From contig NZ_BMHD01000001.1 in assembly GCF_014640535.1 (NCBI RefSeq), positions 248,001 to 312,000 on the forward strand: a stretch of 64,000 nt of DNA, in the 5' to 3' direction. Positions 44,228-52,603 of the stretch are shown one piece after another (within the stretch, counting starts at the first letter, position 1; every line of letters starts with the position of its first letter). The notes under the pieces were generated by a model. That model did not search any database. It had not been told where the DNA came from and saw only the letters and a program-made list of their open reading frames with translations. Origin of the DNA: Cnuibacter physcomitrellae. GTDB taxonomy: Bacteria > Actinomycetota > Actinomycetes > Actinomycetales > Microbacteriaceae. A program made the position numbers and the translations under genes.

Positions 44228-45725
44228 CGAGCCGAGCCGCGATCCGCGGAGACGCCGCAGCATGGCCGCGCTCGCCGCGCTGGCCGCGCTCGTCGGAGCG
44301 CTCGCGGTCGCCGTCGTGATCGGCGTCATGGCGTCGCGCATGCAGCTCTTCGACGGCTCGCAGGCGCCCGCCTTCGTCGTCATGACCCTCCTGGCCTGGC
44401 TCCTCTTCGGCGTCTCGATGGCGCTGCTCGGGCGGGTCCCCGACCGCGCGGTCCCGGCCGTGGTGCTCCTCGGAGCCGTGCTGGTCGGCGGGGCTGCCCT
44501 GGCCGGCCCGCCCAACACGAGCACCGACTCCGCGCGGTACAGCTGGGACGGGATCCTCCAGAACGAGGGCCTCTCGCCCTATGCCGACGTGCCGGCGGCG
44601 GATGCGCTCGCTCCGTATCGCACCGACTGGCTCTTCCCGACGACGAGGGTCTTCGAGAACGGCACGCTCGAGTGCGCGGGACTGCGCATCGACGGCACCA
44701 GGACCGTGCCGGACGACCAGCCGCTCTGCACGGCGATCAACCGCCCTCAGGTGCCCACGATCTATCCGCCGTCAGCCGAGCTGTACTTCGCCGGCGTCCG
44801 GGCGGTCGTCCCGGTGGACGCCGAGTACTGGCCGTTCCAGGTGGGCGGACTGCTCGTCTCGCTCTCCGTGACGACCATGCTGCTGCTGGCGCTGCGGCGA
44901 CGCGGTGCGGGGGACCGCTGGCGATCGGCGCGCTGGGCGGCCGCCTGGGGATGGTGCCCGTTCGTGGCGACCGAGGCGGTCACGAACTCGCACGTCGACG
45001 TGCTCGGCGCCGCCCTCGCGCTCGCGGGCAGCCTCGTCGTGGTGTCCGCCGCGCGTCGGCGCACGCGCCGCGACCGCGGAGACGCGGCCGCCCGCGAGAG
45101 CCGCGGGGGCCGGAGACTGCGGCTCGTCGCGGGCGGCGTCCTCCTCGGAGCCGCGGTGGCCACCAAGCTCGTCCCGGCGATCGTCATGCCCCCGCTCCTC
45201 AGGGTGCGCGGAGCGTGGCTCGTGGTGGCGGCGTCGCTCGCGACCTTCGCCGCCCTCTACGTCCCGTTCGTCGCCCAGTCCGGTCCGGGGGTGCTGGGCT
45301 ACCTGCCCGGGTACCTCGGCGAGGAGGGCTATCAGGACGGCAGCGCGTTCGCCCTGCTGTCCCTCGTCCTCCCCGGCCCGGTGGCCGTCCTCCCCGCGGC
45401 GGCGATCCTCGCCGTGACCGCGGTGCTGTGCATCCGTCACGCCGACCCGACCGCGCCCTGGGTCGCCCAGACCGTCTTCATCGGCACCACGCTCCTCGTC
45501 GTCAGCCCTCGCTACGGCTGGTACGCCCTCCTGCTCATCCCGTTCGTCGTCCTGAGCAGGCGCTGGGAGTGGTTCGTCGTCCCGCTCGCCCTTTCGCTCG
45601 ACATGATCGCCCAGTCGGTGCTCTTCACCCGGTTGAGCCTGCTCGTCGCGGTCCTCGTCGTCCTGGCGGGATGGTCGATGCGCAGAGCGCTCCCCGACGC
45701 ATTCCGCCCGTTGTCAACCTCCTGA
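44223..45725 (+). CDS. GT87-type polyprenol-phosphate-dependent glycosyltransferase
   Basis: A 500-residue membrane protein with about ten to twelve spans. The first outer loop holds SARYSWDGILQNEGLSPYAD (about residue 100-119), containing the acidic residues expected of GT-C transferases, and STDSARY upstream. The family adds mannose or related sugars to lipids or proteins from a lipid-linked donor. The GTG at 44223 follows AGGAG; longer upstream readings are unsupported. Close to the glycosyltransferase genes above, it suggests a surface glycoconjugate pathway. Confidence 0.78.
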   Translation: MTEPSRDPRRRRSMAALAALAALVGALAVAVVIGVMASRMQLFDGSQAPAFVVMTLLAWLLFGVSMALLGRVPDRAVPAVVLLGAVLVGGAALAGPPNTSTDSARYSWDGILQNEGLSPYADVPAADALAPYRTDWLFPTTRVFENGTLECAGLRIDGTRTVPDDQPLCTAINRPQVPTIYPPSAELYFAGVRAVVPVDAEYWPFQVGGLLVSLSVTTMLLLALRRRGAGDRWRSARWAAAWGWCPFVATEAVTNSHVDVLGAALALAGSLVVVSAARRRTRRDRGDAAARESRGGRRLRLVAGGVLLGAAVATKLVPAIVMPPLLRVRGAWLVVAASLATFAALYVPFVAQSGPGVLGYLPGYLGEEGYQDGSAFALLSLVLPGPVAVLPAAAILAVTAVLCIRHADPTAPWVAQTVFIGTTLLVVSPRYGWYALLLIPFVVLSRRWEWFVVPLALSLDMIAQSVLFTRLSLLVAVLVVLAGWSMRRALPDAFRPLSTS

Positions 45726-45799
45726 GAAGAATTCCTCTAGCGGCATGGACTGGCATCCATACTGATCACGTCCGCCCCGACGCCCGATGGAAGGCCCGT

Positions 45800-46915
45800 G
45801 TGCTCCCCAACGACGAGACCGTCCGCTTCCTCAGCGTCGACGGCGCCTACGAGCCGAGCGAGGCGGCGCAGCCCTTCGCGGCCTACCTCGACGACCTGAC
45901 CACCGACGATCTCGTCGGCTTCTACCGTGAGATGGTCGTCGTGCGTCGCATGGACCAGGAGGGGCACAACCTCCAGCGCCAGGGCCAGCTCGGCCTGTGG
46001 GTGCCCTCCCAGGGTCAGGAGGCCGCGCAGATCGGGTCGGCGCATGCCGCTCGGCGGCAGGACCACCTCTTCCCGTCGTATCGCGAGCACGCGGTCGCCT
46101 ACGCCCGCGGGGTCGATCTCATCGGGGTGGTGGCGCTCCTGCGCGGACTGACCCACGGTGGATGGGACGCGACCGATCCGACGAACGGGAACGTCCACAA
46201 CTACACGCTGGTCATCGGCTCGCACGCCCTCCACGCCACCGGCTACGCCATGGGCGTGGCGCTCGACGGCATGGTGGGCACGGGTACCGAGGACGACACC
46301 GCGGTGCTCTGCTACTTCGGCGACGGAGCGACCAGCCAGGGCGACGTCAGCGAGGCGTTCGTCTTCAGCGCGAGCAGCCAGGCTCCCGTGGTCTTCTTCG
46401 TGCAGAACAACCAGTGGGCGATCTCCGTCCCTGTCACGACCCAGTCGAGGGTGCCGCTCGTCGAGCGACCGCGGGGGTTCGGCATCCCGAGCACCCAGAT
46501 CGACGGCAACGACGTCCTCGCCTCGTATGCCGCGACGCGAATGCACCTCGACGCGGCTCGGGCGGGGGAGGGACCGCGCATGATCGAGGCCCTCACGTAC
46601 CGGCTCGGCGCCCACACGTCCTCCGACGACCCGACGAAGTACCAGGCGCCGGAGCTGCTCGCCGAGTGGCAGGCGAAGGATCCGGTGCCCCGGCTCCGTC
46701 GGTACCTCGAGTCGCTCGGGGTGGACGGGGCGACCTTCGAGTCGATCGACGTCGAGGCCGAGGACCACGCCGCCGACATCCGGCGTCGCACGCACGAGCT
46801 GCCCGTCCCGGAGGCCTCGGCGCTCTTCGACCACGTCTACAGCGAGCCCCACCCGGTGATGGTCGAGCAGAAGGACTGGCTCGCGCGCTACGAGTCCTCG
46901 TACGGCGCGGCCTGA
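45800..46915 (+). CDS. Pyruvate dehydrogenase E1 component, alpha subunit (TPP-dependent)
   Basis: A 371-residue protein of the E1 alpha family. The thiamine pyrophosphate motif is GDGATSQGDVSEAF ending in QNNQWAIS (about residues 173-205), with the phosphorylation-loop-like LGAHTSSDDPTKYQ near 270. It normally pairs with an E1 beta subunit, which is not in the window; it could also be a branched-chain 2-oxoacid dehydrogenase. The GTG at 45800 has GGAAGG five bases upstream. It follows the GT87 gene by 74 bp. A lipoamide dehydrogenase is found 8 kb away but is not co-transcribed. Confidence 0.85.
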   Translation: MLPNDETVRFLSVDGAYEPSEAAQPFAAYLDDLTTDDLVGFYREMVVVRRMDQEGHNLQRQGQLGLWVPSQGQEAAQIGSAHAARRQDHLFPSYREHAVAYARGVDLIGVVALLRGLTHGGWDATDPTNGNVHNYTLVIGSHALHATGYAMGVALDGMVGTGTEDDTAVLCYFGDGATSQGDVSEAFVFSASSQAPVVFFVQNNQWAISVPVTTQSRVPLVERPRGFGIPSTQIDGNDVLASYAATRMHLDAARAGEGPRMIEALTYRLGAHTSSDDPTKYQAPELLAEWQAKDPVPRLRRYLESLGVDGATFESIDVEAEDHAADIRRRTHELPVPEASALFDHVYSEPHPVMVEQKDWLARYESSYGAA

Positions 46916-46938
46916 TCCCGTTCCCCTAGGGTCGAGGG

Positions 46939-47445
46939 GTGAGGGCTCCACGCGAGGGTGACGACAGCCCCGGCCGATCCGGCCGGTGGGCGACGACGGA
47001 GGTCGATCCGCAGACGCTCCGCGGACTCTCGATCCTCTACTCGCCGCGGACCGACGGCCGGGCCGACCCCGGCGAGGTGGTCTGGACGTGGGTGCCCTAC
47101 GAGGAGCACGACGGACGGGGCAAGGACAGGCCCGTCCTGGTCGTGGCCTCGCTGCCGGACTCCTCGCTGGTCGGCGTGCAGCTGACCTCCAAGCCGCACG
47201 ACGACCGGTGGACGATCGGCATCGGACCCGGCGCCTGGGACTCCAGCGGCCGACCCAGCTGGGTCAGGCTCGACCGGGTGTTCCTGCTCCACCAGGCCGG
47301 ACTGCGGCGTGCCGGCGTGGCTCTCGACGCCGCTCGGTTCCGCGCCGTGAGCGCCGAGCTCGCGCGGCGGCACGGCTGGCCCGCCGTCCGTCCCCGCCGC
47401 CGCGGCCTGCGCGGCCTGCTGTCCCGCCTCCTCGGTCGCGCCTGA
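46939..47445 (+). CDS. PemK/MazF-family protein
   Basis: A 168-residue protein with the PemK/MazF fold pattern: GEVVWTWVPYEE, KDRPVLVVASL, LTSKPHDDRWTIGIGPG and SWVRLDRVF. Classical members are mRNA interferases controlled by an antitoxin; no antitoxin gene lies beside it, and longer N-terminus and basic tail differ from compact toxins. It may be a house-keeping relative. TAGGGT (46927-46932) ends six bases before the GTG, so it is leaderless. It lies just after E1 alpha. Confidence 0.75.
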   Translation: MRAPREGDDSPGRSGRWATTEVDPQTLRGLSILYSPRTDGRADPGEVVWTWVPYEEHDGRGKDRPVLVVASLPDSSLVGVQLTSKPHDDRWTIGIGPGAWDSSGRPSWVRLDRVFLLHQAGLRRAGVALDAARFRAVSAELARRHGWPAVRPRRRGLRGLLSRLLGRA

Positions 47446-47585
47446 CCGGGCTCCGTCCGCCCCAGGGTCTCCTCCGTCCGTCCGCCGTTCGGTCAGGGTT
47501 CATCGCCCGAGAGGGAACCCGGGGACGGCTGGAGGAATGCTCAGAGGTGTTGCGGCGAACCCGACTCCGGATGTCACTGAGAGGG

Positions 47586-48143
47586 ATGACCAGGCACCCG
47601 CTCGACGACGCGCCCGACGCGCTGCTCGTCGCTCGCGCCGGAGACGGCGACGTCTCCGCGTTCGAGGTGATCGTCCGTCGCTACAGCCGCCGGCTCCGTG
47701 CCTACGCATCTCGCATGATGGGCTCGTCCCTCGAGTCGGACGACGCCGTGCAGGACGCCCTCATCGCCGCATGGGACCGCATCGACACCCTCGAGGACGG
47801 CTCGGTCCTCCGGAGCTGGCTGATGCGGATCGTGACGACGAAGTGCCTCGACCGCATCCGCCGCAGGAAGGACCACCTCGTGCTGGAGGAGAGCTGGACC
47901 GTCTCCGCCCCCTCGGTCGACCTGCCGGAACGCCGGGCGGAGGCCGCGGCCGCACTCGGAGACCTCGACGCCGCCCTCAGCCGACTGCCCGATCTCCAGC
48001 GCCAGACCTGGATCATGCGAGAGTGGGGTGGAGCGTCCTACGACGAGATCGGGAACGCCCTGGGCATCGCACCCTCGACGGTGCGGGGTCTTCTGGCCCG
48101 GAGCAGGCGGACGTTGATGACCGACATGGAGGGATGGCGATGA
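47586..48143 (+). CDS. ECF sigma factor
   Basis: A 185-residue ECF sigma factor with region 2 (DALLVARAGDGDVSAFEVIV, then DAVQDALIAAWDRID, WLMRIVTTKCLDRIRRRK) and region 4 (LPDLQRQTWIMREWGGASYDEIGNALGI, STVRGLLARSRRTL). Starts at 47547 (GTG), 47571 and 47586 (ATG) are possible; none has an ideal ribosome site, and 47586 fits the family N-terminus. Its TGA overlaps the ATG of the Asp23-like gene. A GGGAACC motif lies about 70 bp upstream. Confidence 0.85.
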   Translation: MTRHPLDDAPDALLVARAGDGDVSAFEVIVRRYSRRLRAYASRMMGSSLESDDAVQDALIAAWDRIDTLEDGSVLRSWLMRIVTTKCLDRIRRRKDHLVLEESWTVSAPSVDLPERRAEAAAALGDLDAALSRLPDLQRQTWIMREWGGASYDEIGNALGIAPSTVRGLLARSRRTLMTDMEGWR

Positions 48144-48733
48144 CTGACGACCAGCGCGACCTCTTCGACGAGGACCGGCTCGACGGGCACACCGTCGAGG
48201 AGCTCTCCGACTACCTGGATGCGGGGCGCCAGCCGGCGGATCCCTCCATCGACGACTCGGCGGGCTGCCAGATCGCGCTCTCGGCCCTCGAGCGGCTCCG
48301 GGCGACGTCCCTCAGCGCGCTCGACGCCGCCGAGAGCGCCACACCCCACGACGAGGGCTGGATCCGCGGGGTGATGGCCGACATCGCCCTGGACGCCCAC
48401 GCCGGACGTGACATCCCCATCCCGTATCCCGACCCCACGGTGCGTCTCGCCATCACGGAGGGCGCCGTCCGCGAGCTGGTCCGGTCCGTAGGTGATGCCC
48501 AGGACGGGCTGCTCGTGGGTCGGGTGCGGCTGCAGGGCGACGTCGAGACGTTGGGAGCGCCCGTGGGGCTGCAGATCACGGTGACCGTGGCGTACGGGTT
48601 CGAGATCCCCGTCGTCGTGGCGGCACTGCGGGCGGCCGTGCGGGCGGCGCTCCTGCACCACGTCGTGCTCGACGTGGACGACATCGAGGTGACCGTCACC
48701 GATATCCATGGACTTCCCGAGGAGCTGCGATGA
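48140..48733 (+). CDS. Asp23/Gls24-like protein, likely anti-sigma partner
   Basis: A 197-residue protein in two parts. Residues 1-75 (DGHTVEELSDYLDAGRQPAD, CQIALSALERLRATSLSALD) resemble an anti-sigma-like helical region. Residues 95-195 resemble the Asp23/Gls24 envelope-stress fold (AITEGAVRELVRSVGD, VTVAYGFEIPVVVAALRAAV). The ATG at 48140 sits in an ATGA overlap with the sigma factor, with GGAGGG six bases before it. Function as the regulator of that sigma factor is inferred from the coupling. There is no membrane span. Confidence 0.75.
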   Translation: MTDDQRDLFDEDRLDGHTVEELSDYLDAGRQPADPSIDDSAGCQIALSALERLRATSLSALDAAESATPHDEGWIRGVMADIALDAHAGRDIPIPYPDPTVRLAITEGAVRELVRSVGDAQDGLLVGRVRLQGDVETLGAPVGLQITVTVAYGFEIPVVVAALRAAVRAALLHHVVLDVDDIEVTVTDIHGLPEELR

Positions 48734-49029
48734 ACGATTCCATCCTGAGCGAGGCGCTCACCGGGAGGCTCTCGGAGGTCGAGGGCGTCTCGCGCCTCTA
48801 CCGCACCGGCGCGCTGGGCGGCCTGCAGGCGATCGTGACGCGCGGCGAGCCGACCGCGAGCGTGAGCACGTCGGAGGACTCGACCGTCGTCGTGGCGAAC
48901 CTCGGGGTGACCACGGCCCGACCAGCGTGCGCCACGCTCGTCGAGGCGGCCGACGCGGTCGTCGCTCAGCTGCGATCCGACGGCGTCGTCGAGCGCGACG
49001 TCACGCTGCGGGTGTGCCGGATCCTCTGA
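48730..49029 (+). CDS. Small conserved-looking protein of the sigma/Asp23 operon
   Basis: A 99-residue soluble protein, start MNDSILSEALTGRLSEVEGV, rich in Val and Ala with strands and helices, and one cysteine in ARPACATL. I do not recognise the family. Its ATG overlaps the Asp23-like stop (ATGA), making the three genes one operon, and Asp23-associated small proteins with this position are known. It is 10 bp before the end of the convergent exporter gene. Confidence 0.7.
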   Translation: MNDSILSEALTGRLSEVEGVSRLYRTGALGGLQAIVTRGEPTASVSTSEDSTVVVANLGVTTARPACATLVEAADAVVAQLRSDGVVERDVTLRVCRIL

Positions 49030-49038
49030 TCCCCGACC

Positions 49039-49812
49039 TCAGCGCACCCGGCGGCGGAAGAGCACGACGGCGGCAGCCCACGTGACGAGCAGGATGCCGA
49101 CGCACCACGCGAGGGCGACCCAGAGCTGCCCGCCCACGGGTTGCCCGGCGAACAGGGCGCGCAGCGAGTCGACGATCGCCGTCACCGGCTGGTTCTCGGC
49201 GAACCACCGCACCGGGCCGGGCATCGACCCGGTGGGCACGAACGCCGAGCTCAGGAACGGCAGGAAGATGAGCGGATAGGAGAACGCGCTCGCGCCGTCG
49301 ACGGTCTTCGCGGTCAGCCCGGCGATCACCGCCAGCCAGGTGAGCGCGAGGGTGAAGAGCACGAGGATGCCGGTGACCGCGAGCCAGTCGAGCACGCTCG
49401 CCGAGGAGCGGAACCCGATGAGCACGGCGACGCCCACGACGACGGCGAGGGAGATCAGGTTCGCGGCGACCGACGTCAGCACGTGGGCCCAGAGCACCGA
49501 GGAGCGAGCGATGGGCATCGACTCGAAGCGCTCGACGATGCCGCCCTGGACGTCGAGGAACAGCCGATACGCGGTGTAGGAGATCCCGGAGGCGATCGTG
49601 ATCAGCAGGATGCCCGGCAGCAGGTAGTCGACGTACGAGCCCTGCCCGGCTCCGCCGCCGATGTCGACGGCTCCACCGAGCACGAAGACGAAGAGGAGCA
49701 GCAGGGCGACCGGCATGACCGCCGTCGTGATGATCGTGTCGGGGCTGCGCAGGACGTGGGTGAGCGAGCGGCCGGTGAGCGTGACGGTGTCGTCGACGAA
49801 GTGCGTCGTCAT
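49039..49812 (-). CDS. ABC-2 permease (DrrB-like)
   Basis: A 257-residue membrane protein with six spans, start DTVTLTGRSLTHVLRSPDTI, typical of daunorubicin-resistance DrrB-type permeases (ABC-2 family). It exports hydrophobic drugs or lipids with the ATPase encoded just upstream. Its ATG overlaps the ATPase stop (ATGA). It is the last gene of a four-gene operon headed by a PadR regulator. Confidence 0.86.
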   Translation of the reverse strand: MTTHFVDDTVTLTGRSLTHVLRSPDTIITTAVMPVALLLLFVFVLGGAVDIGGGAGQGSYVDYLLPGILLITIASGISYTAYRLFLDVQGGIVERFESMPIARSSVLWAHVLTSVAANLISLAVVVGVAVLIGFRSSASVLDWLAVTGILVLFTLALTWLAVIAGLTAKTVDGASAFSYPLIFLPFLSSAFVPTGSMPGPVRWFAENQPVTAIVDSLRALFAGQPVGGQLWVALAWCVGILLVTWAAAVVLFRRRVR

Positions 49813-50570
49813 GATGCGGTGTCCTTCTGGGTCAGGGCGAGGAAGACCTCCTCGAGGGAGGGTTGCCTCACCACGTACTCGGTGTGCGCCGGAGGGAGCA
49901 GGGACCTCAGGTCCGCCAGGGTGCCCTCGACGAGGATGCGGCCCTCGTGGAGGATCGCGATGCGATCGGCGAGATGCTCCGCCTCCTCCAGGTACTGGGT
50001 GGTCAGCAGGACGGTGGTGCCGTCCGCGGCGAGCCGCGTGATGGCCCGCCAGACCTCCTGCCGGGCTTCGGGGTCGAGTCCCGTCGTGGGCTCGTCGAGG
50101 AAGACGACCCGGGGATCGCCGATCAGGCTCATCGCGATGTCGAGCCTGCGGCGCATGCCGCCGGAGTAGGTGTCGGCCCGTCGGGATCCCGCCTCAGTGA
50201 GGGAGAAGCGCTCGAGGAGCTCGTCCGCGACCGCCCCGGGGCTGCGCAGGTGGCGAAGTCGCGCGATCAGCACCAGGTTCTCCCGGCCACTGAGCCTGCC
50301 GTCGACCGCGGCGAACTGTCCGGTGAGGCTGATCGCCGCCCGGACCCCGCTCGCGTCGCGGTCCACGTCACGCCCGGCGACCGTCGCCGTGCCCGCGTCG
50401 GCTCTCAGCAGGGTGCTCAGGATCCTGACGAGCGTCGTCTTCCCCGCGCCGTTGGACCCGAGGAGCGCGAACACGCTCCCGGACTCGACGCGGAGATCGA
50501 CTCCGCCCAGCACGGCGACGTCCTTGAACGACTTGCGCAGGCCTCGGACGTCGATCGCCGCGGTGCTCAT
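49809..50570 (-). CDS. ABC exporter ATPase (DrrA-like)
   Basis: A 253-residue ABC ATPase: Walker A GSNGAGKT (about residues 38-45), signature YSGGMRRRLDIAMSL, Walker B RVVFLDEPTTGLDP. The C-terminal HTEYVVRQPSLEEVFLALT is typical of DrrA-type exporters. It overlaps the DUF1048 gene upstream and the permease downstream. Drug or lipid export is inferred; the inducing compound is unknown. Confidence 0.9.
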   Translation of the reverse strand: MSTAAIDVRGLRKSFKDVAVLGGVDLRVESGSVFALLGSNGAGKTTLVRILSTLLRADAGTATVAGRDVDRDASGVRAAISLTGQFAAVDGRLSGRENLVLIARLRHLRSPGAVADELLERFSLTEAGSRRADTYSGGMRRRLDIAMSLIGDPRVVFLDEPTTGLDPEARQEVWRAITRLAADGTTVLLTTQYLEEAEHLADRIAILHEGRILVEGTLADLRSLLPPAHTEYVVRQPSLEEVFLALTQKDTAS

Positions 50571-50929
50571 GACCCGTCACCGGCGAGGTCGTCGATGGTC
50601 CTCGTCAGTCGAGCACGCTCCTTCGCGATCCATCCGCCGTCGGAGTACGTCCTGGCGAAGGTCTCGGCGAACTCGACCGGGTCGGCCCCGACCAGGTCCC
50701 GGACGGGGGTGCCGTCGGCGGCAGCGCTCTCGAAGAGGTCGGCCAGGTCCTCGAACAGCAGGACGAGCTGCCGTCCGTCGGTGGGCGTCTCGCCGGAGTT
50801 CATGAGGTACCGCTCCACCGCGTCCACGGTGGCCCGGTACGGCTGGGGCAGCGCCTTCGTGCGCGCCTTGTAGGCCCGCCAGCGCTTCTTCTCGCCGATG
50901 ATCTTCGCGGCGATGTTCGACAGCGACAT
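50567..50929 (-). CDS. DUF1048-family protein
   Basis: A 120-residue helical protein with KRWRAYKARTKALPQPYRAT and DLFESAAADGTPVRDLVG, matching the DUF1048 family that commonly follows PadR regulators in front of ABC exporters. Its role is unknown. Its ATG shares one base with the PadR stop and its stop overlaps the ATPase start. Confidence 0.83.
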   Translation of the reverse strand: MSLSNIAAKIIGEKKRWRAYKARTKALPQPYRATVDAVERYLMNSGETPTDGRQLVLLFEDLADLFESAAADGTPVRDLVGADPVEFAETFARTYSDGGWIAKERARLTRTIDDLAGDGS

Positions 50930-51261
50930 CAGTTCTCTCCTTCTCGGTGGAGCCGATCGATGCGTTCTGCGAGGAAGCTCCAGTTCCTCCAGAACTCGTC
51001 CAGGTAGGCGCGCCCGGCCGCGTTGAGCGTGTACACCTTGCGGGGAGGGCCCTTCTCAGAGGGCACCTTCTCGACGTCGACGAGCTTCCTCTGCTCCATC
51101 CGCACGAGCAGGGCGTACACGGTGCCCTCGGCGATCTCGCTGAAGCCCTGCTCGCGGAGCCACGCGGTGATCTCGTACCCGTAGGCGGCTCGGCTGGCGA
51201 GGATGGCGAGGACGATGCCCTCGAGAGTCCCCTTCAGCATCTCGGTGATCTGCTTCGGCAC
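50929..51261 (-). CDS. PadR-family transcriptional regulator
   Basis: A 110-residue winged-helix protein: LKGTLEGIVLAILASRAAYGYE, then EIAEGTVYALLVRMEQRKLVD and KGPPRKVYTLNAAGRAYLDEF, the canonical PadR sequence. PadR proteins repress adjacent exporters and release on binding a drug or phenolic. It heads the operon. Repeated TATTCAGCG sites lie just upstream and probably are its operators. Confidence 0.9.
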   Translation of the reverse strand: MPKQITEMLKGTLEGIVLAILASRAAYGYEITAWLREQGFSEIAEGTVYALLVRMEQRKLVDVEKVPSEKGPPRKVYTLNAAGRAYLDEFWRNWSFLAERIDRLHREGEN

Positions 51262-51270
51262 GTGGCCTCC

Positions 51271-51328
51271 TACTCAGCGTCGCTGGTATTCAGTGTCGTT
51301 GACTACCAGTACATAGTATCGCTGAATA
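51271..51328. promoter_or_regulatory. Three TATTCAG-type sites, likely PadR operators
   Basis: TACTCAGCGTCG (51271-51282), TATTCAGTGTCG (51287-51298) and, inverted, TATTCAGCGATA (51317-51328) lie between the PadR gene and the divergent desaturase. The first two are direct repeats 16 bp apart; the third is inverted. A promoter on the minus strand would be covered. Confidence 0.55.
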
Positions 51329-51481
51329 GTGATCCGTCAAGGGGCGGCGGGACGGATCGTCGAGAGGATGCCCGGGTGCCGGTGGGCGGGCTGCCAGGTT
51401 CGGCGCGTAGCGTGGGTCGCATCCTCGAGGAGCTCCTCATCACGACGGCTGGGAAGTCGAACCCGATCGGTCAGGAACTCT

Positions 51482-52570
51482 GTGAGCCTTGCGTCGTCCG
51501 CCGTCCGCACCACCACCCCGCGTCGAGATCGTCCCTCGATCACGAGCAGCTACACCACGCTGATCGCCAGCGTCCGCGAAGCCGGTCTGCTGCGGCACCG
51601 GCCCGGCTTCTACTGGGCGGTCTTCGGTGGACTGGTCCTCGCCCTCGGCGGCGCCATCGCCGGGTTCGTCCTCCTGCAGGAGTCGTGGTTCCAGCTGCTC
51701 ATCGCCGCGGCGCTCGGCATCATCTTCACGCAGTTCGCGTTCCTCGCCCACGAGGCGTCGCACCGCCAGATCTTCGCCGACGGCCGTCGCAACGACCGCG
51801 CGGGACGGGTCCTCGGCACCGCGTTCGTCGGCATGAGCTACCAGTGGTGGATGACGAAGCACACCAAGCACCATGCCAACCCGAACCGGGTGGGCAAGGA
51901 TCCCGACATCGAGGTCGACACCGTCTCCTTCCTCGAGTCGGATGCCGCCCGTCAGCACGGCCTGATGGCCCTGGTGACCCGGAAGCAGGCCTGGCTGTTC
52001 TTCCCGCTGCTGCTTCTCGAAGGCCTCAACCTCCACTACCTGTCCGTCAGGTCGCTCCTGCGCCGCGGCCCCGTCGACGGGCGGGTCCTGGAGCTGTCGA
52101 CGATCCTCCTCCGCCTGGGCCTCTACATCGGCGTGATCTTCTGGGTGCTCCCGGTCGGCATGGCCTTCGCGTTCCTCGGTGTGCAGCTGGCCGTGTTCGG
52201 GTTCTACATGGGCGCCTCGTTCGCCCCCAACCATGTCGGCATGGCGATCATCCCGGCCGACTCGAGGATCGACTTCCTGCGCAAGCAGGTGCTCACCTCG
52301 CGGAACATCTCCGGCGGACTGCCGATGACGGCGCTCATGGGCGGCCTCAACTACCAGGTCGAGCACCACCTGTTTCCGAGCATGTCGCGCCCCGCGCTCG
52401 CGCGGGCGAGGCACATGGTCATCGCGCACTGCACCGCCAACGGCATCCCGTACACGGAGACCAACCTCGTGGTCGCCTATCGGCAGGTCCTCGGGTACCT
52501 GAACCGCGTCGGGCTCGCGGCCCGCGACCCCTTCGACTGTCCACTGGTGAACGCGTACCGCAGACGCTGA
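51482..52570 (+). CDS. Fatty-acid (acyl-CoA/lipid) desaturase
   Basis: A 362-residue membrane desaturase with the three histidine boxes: HEASH (about 97-101), HTKHH (about 133-137) and QVEHH (about 295-299), and four spans. It binds a diiron centre and introduces double bonds into membrane acyl chains, usually in cold adaptation. The GTG at 51482 follows AGGAA and matches family N-termini (SSYTTLIASVREAGLL near residue 24); longer readings do not. It lies next to the PadR operon but is divergent from it. It ends 33 bp before a convergent hydrolase gene. Confidence 0.9.
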   Translation: MSLASSAVRTTTPRRDRPSITSSYTTLIASVREAGLLRHRPGFYWAVFGGLVLALGGAIAGFVLLQESWFQLLIAAALGIIFTQFAFLAHEASHRQIFADGRRNDRAGRVLGTAFVGMSYQWWMTKHTKHHANPNRVGKDPDIEVDTVSFLESDAARQHGLMALVTRKQAWLFFPLLLLEGLNLHYLSVRSLLRRGPVDGRVLELSTILLRLGLYIGVIFWVLPVGMAFAFLGVQLAVFGFYMGASFAPNHVGMAIIPADSRIDFLRKQVLTSRNISGGLPMTALMGGLNYQVEHHLFPSMSRPALARARHMVIAHCTANGIPYTETNLVVAYRQVLGYLNRVGLAARDPFDCPLVNAYRRR

Positions 52571-52603
52571 GTGCGCGGCGGTCTCACCACGGGACCGCTG
52601 CAC

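Noticed and set aside
47537-48733. 398-codon frame covering the sigma factor and Asp23-like gene
   Set aside because: Its first half is out of frame with the sigma factor; only the part from 48140 has family features and an ATGA overlap.
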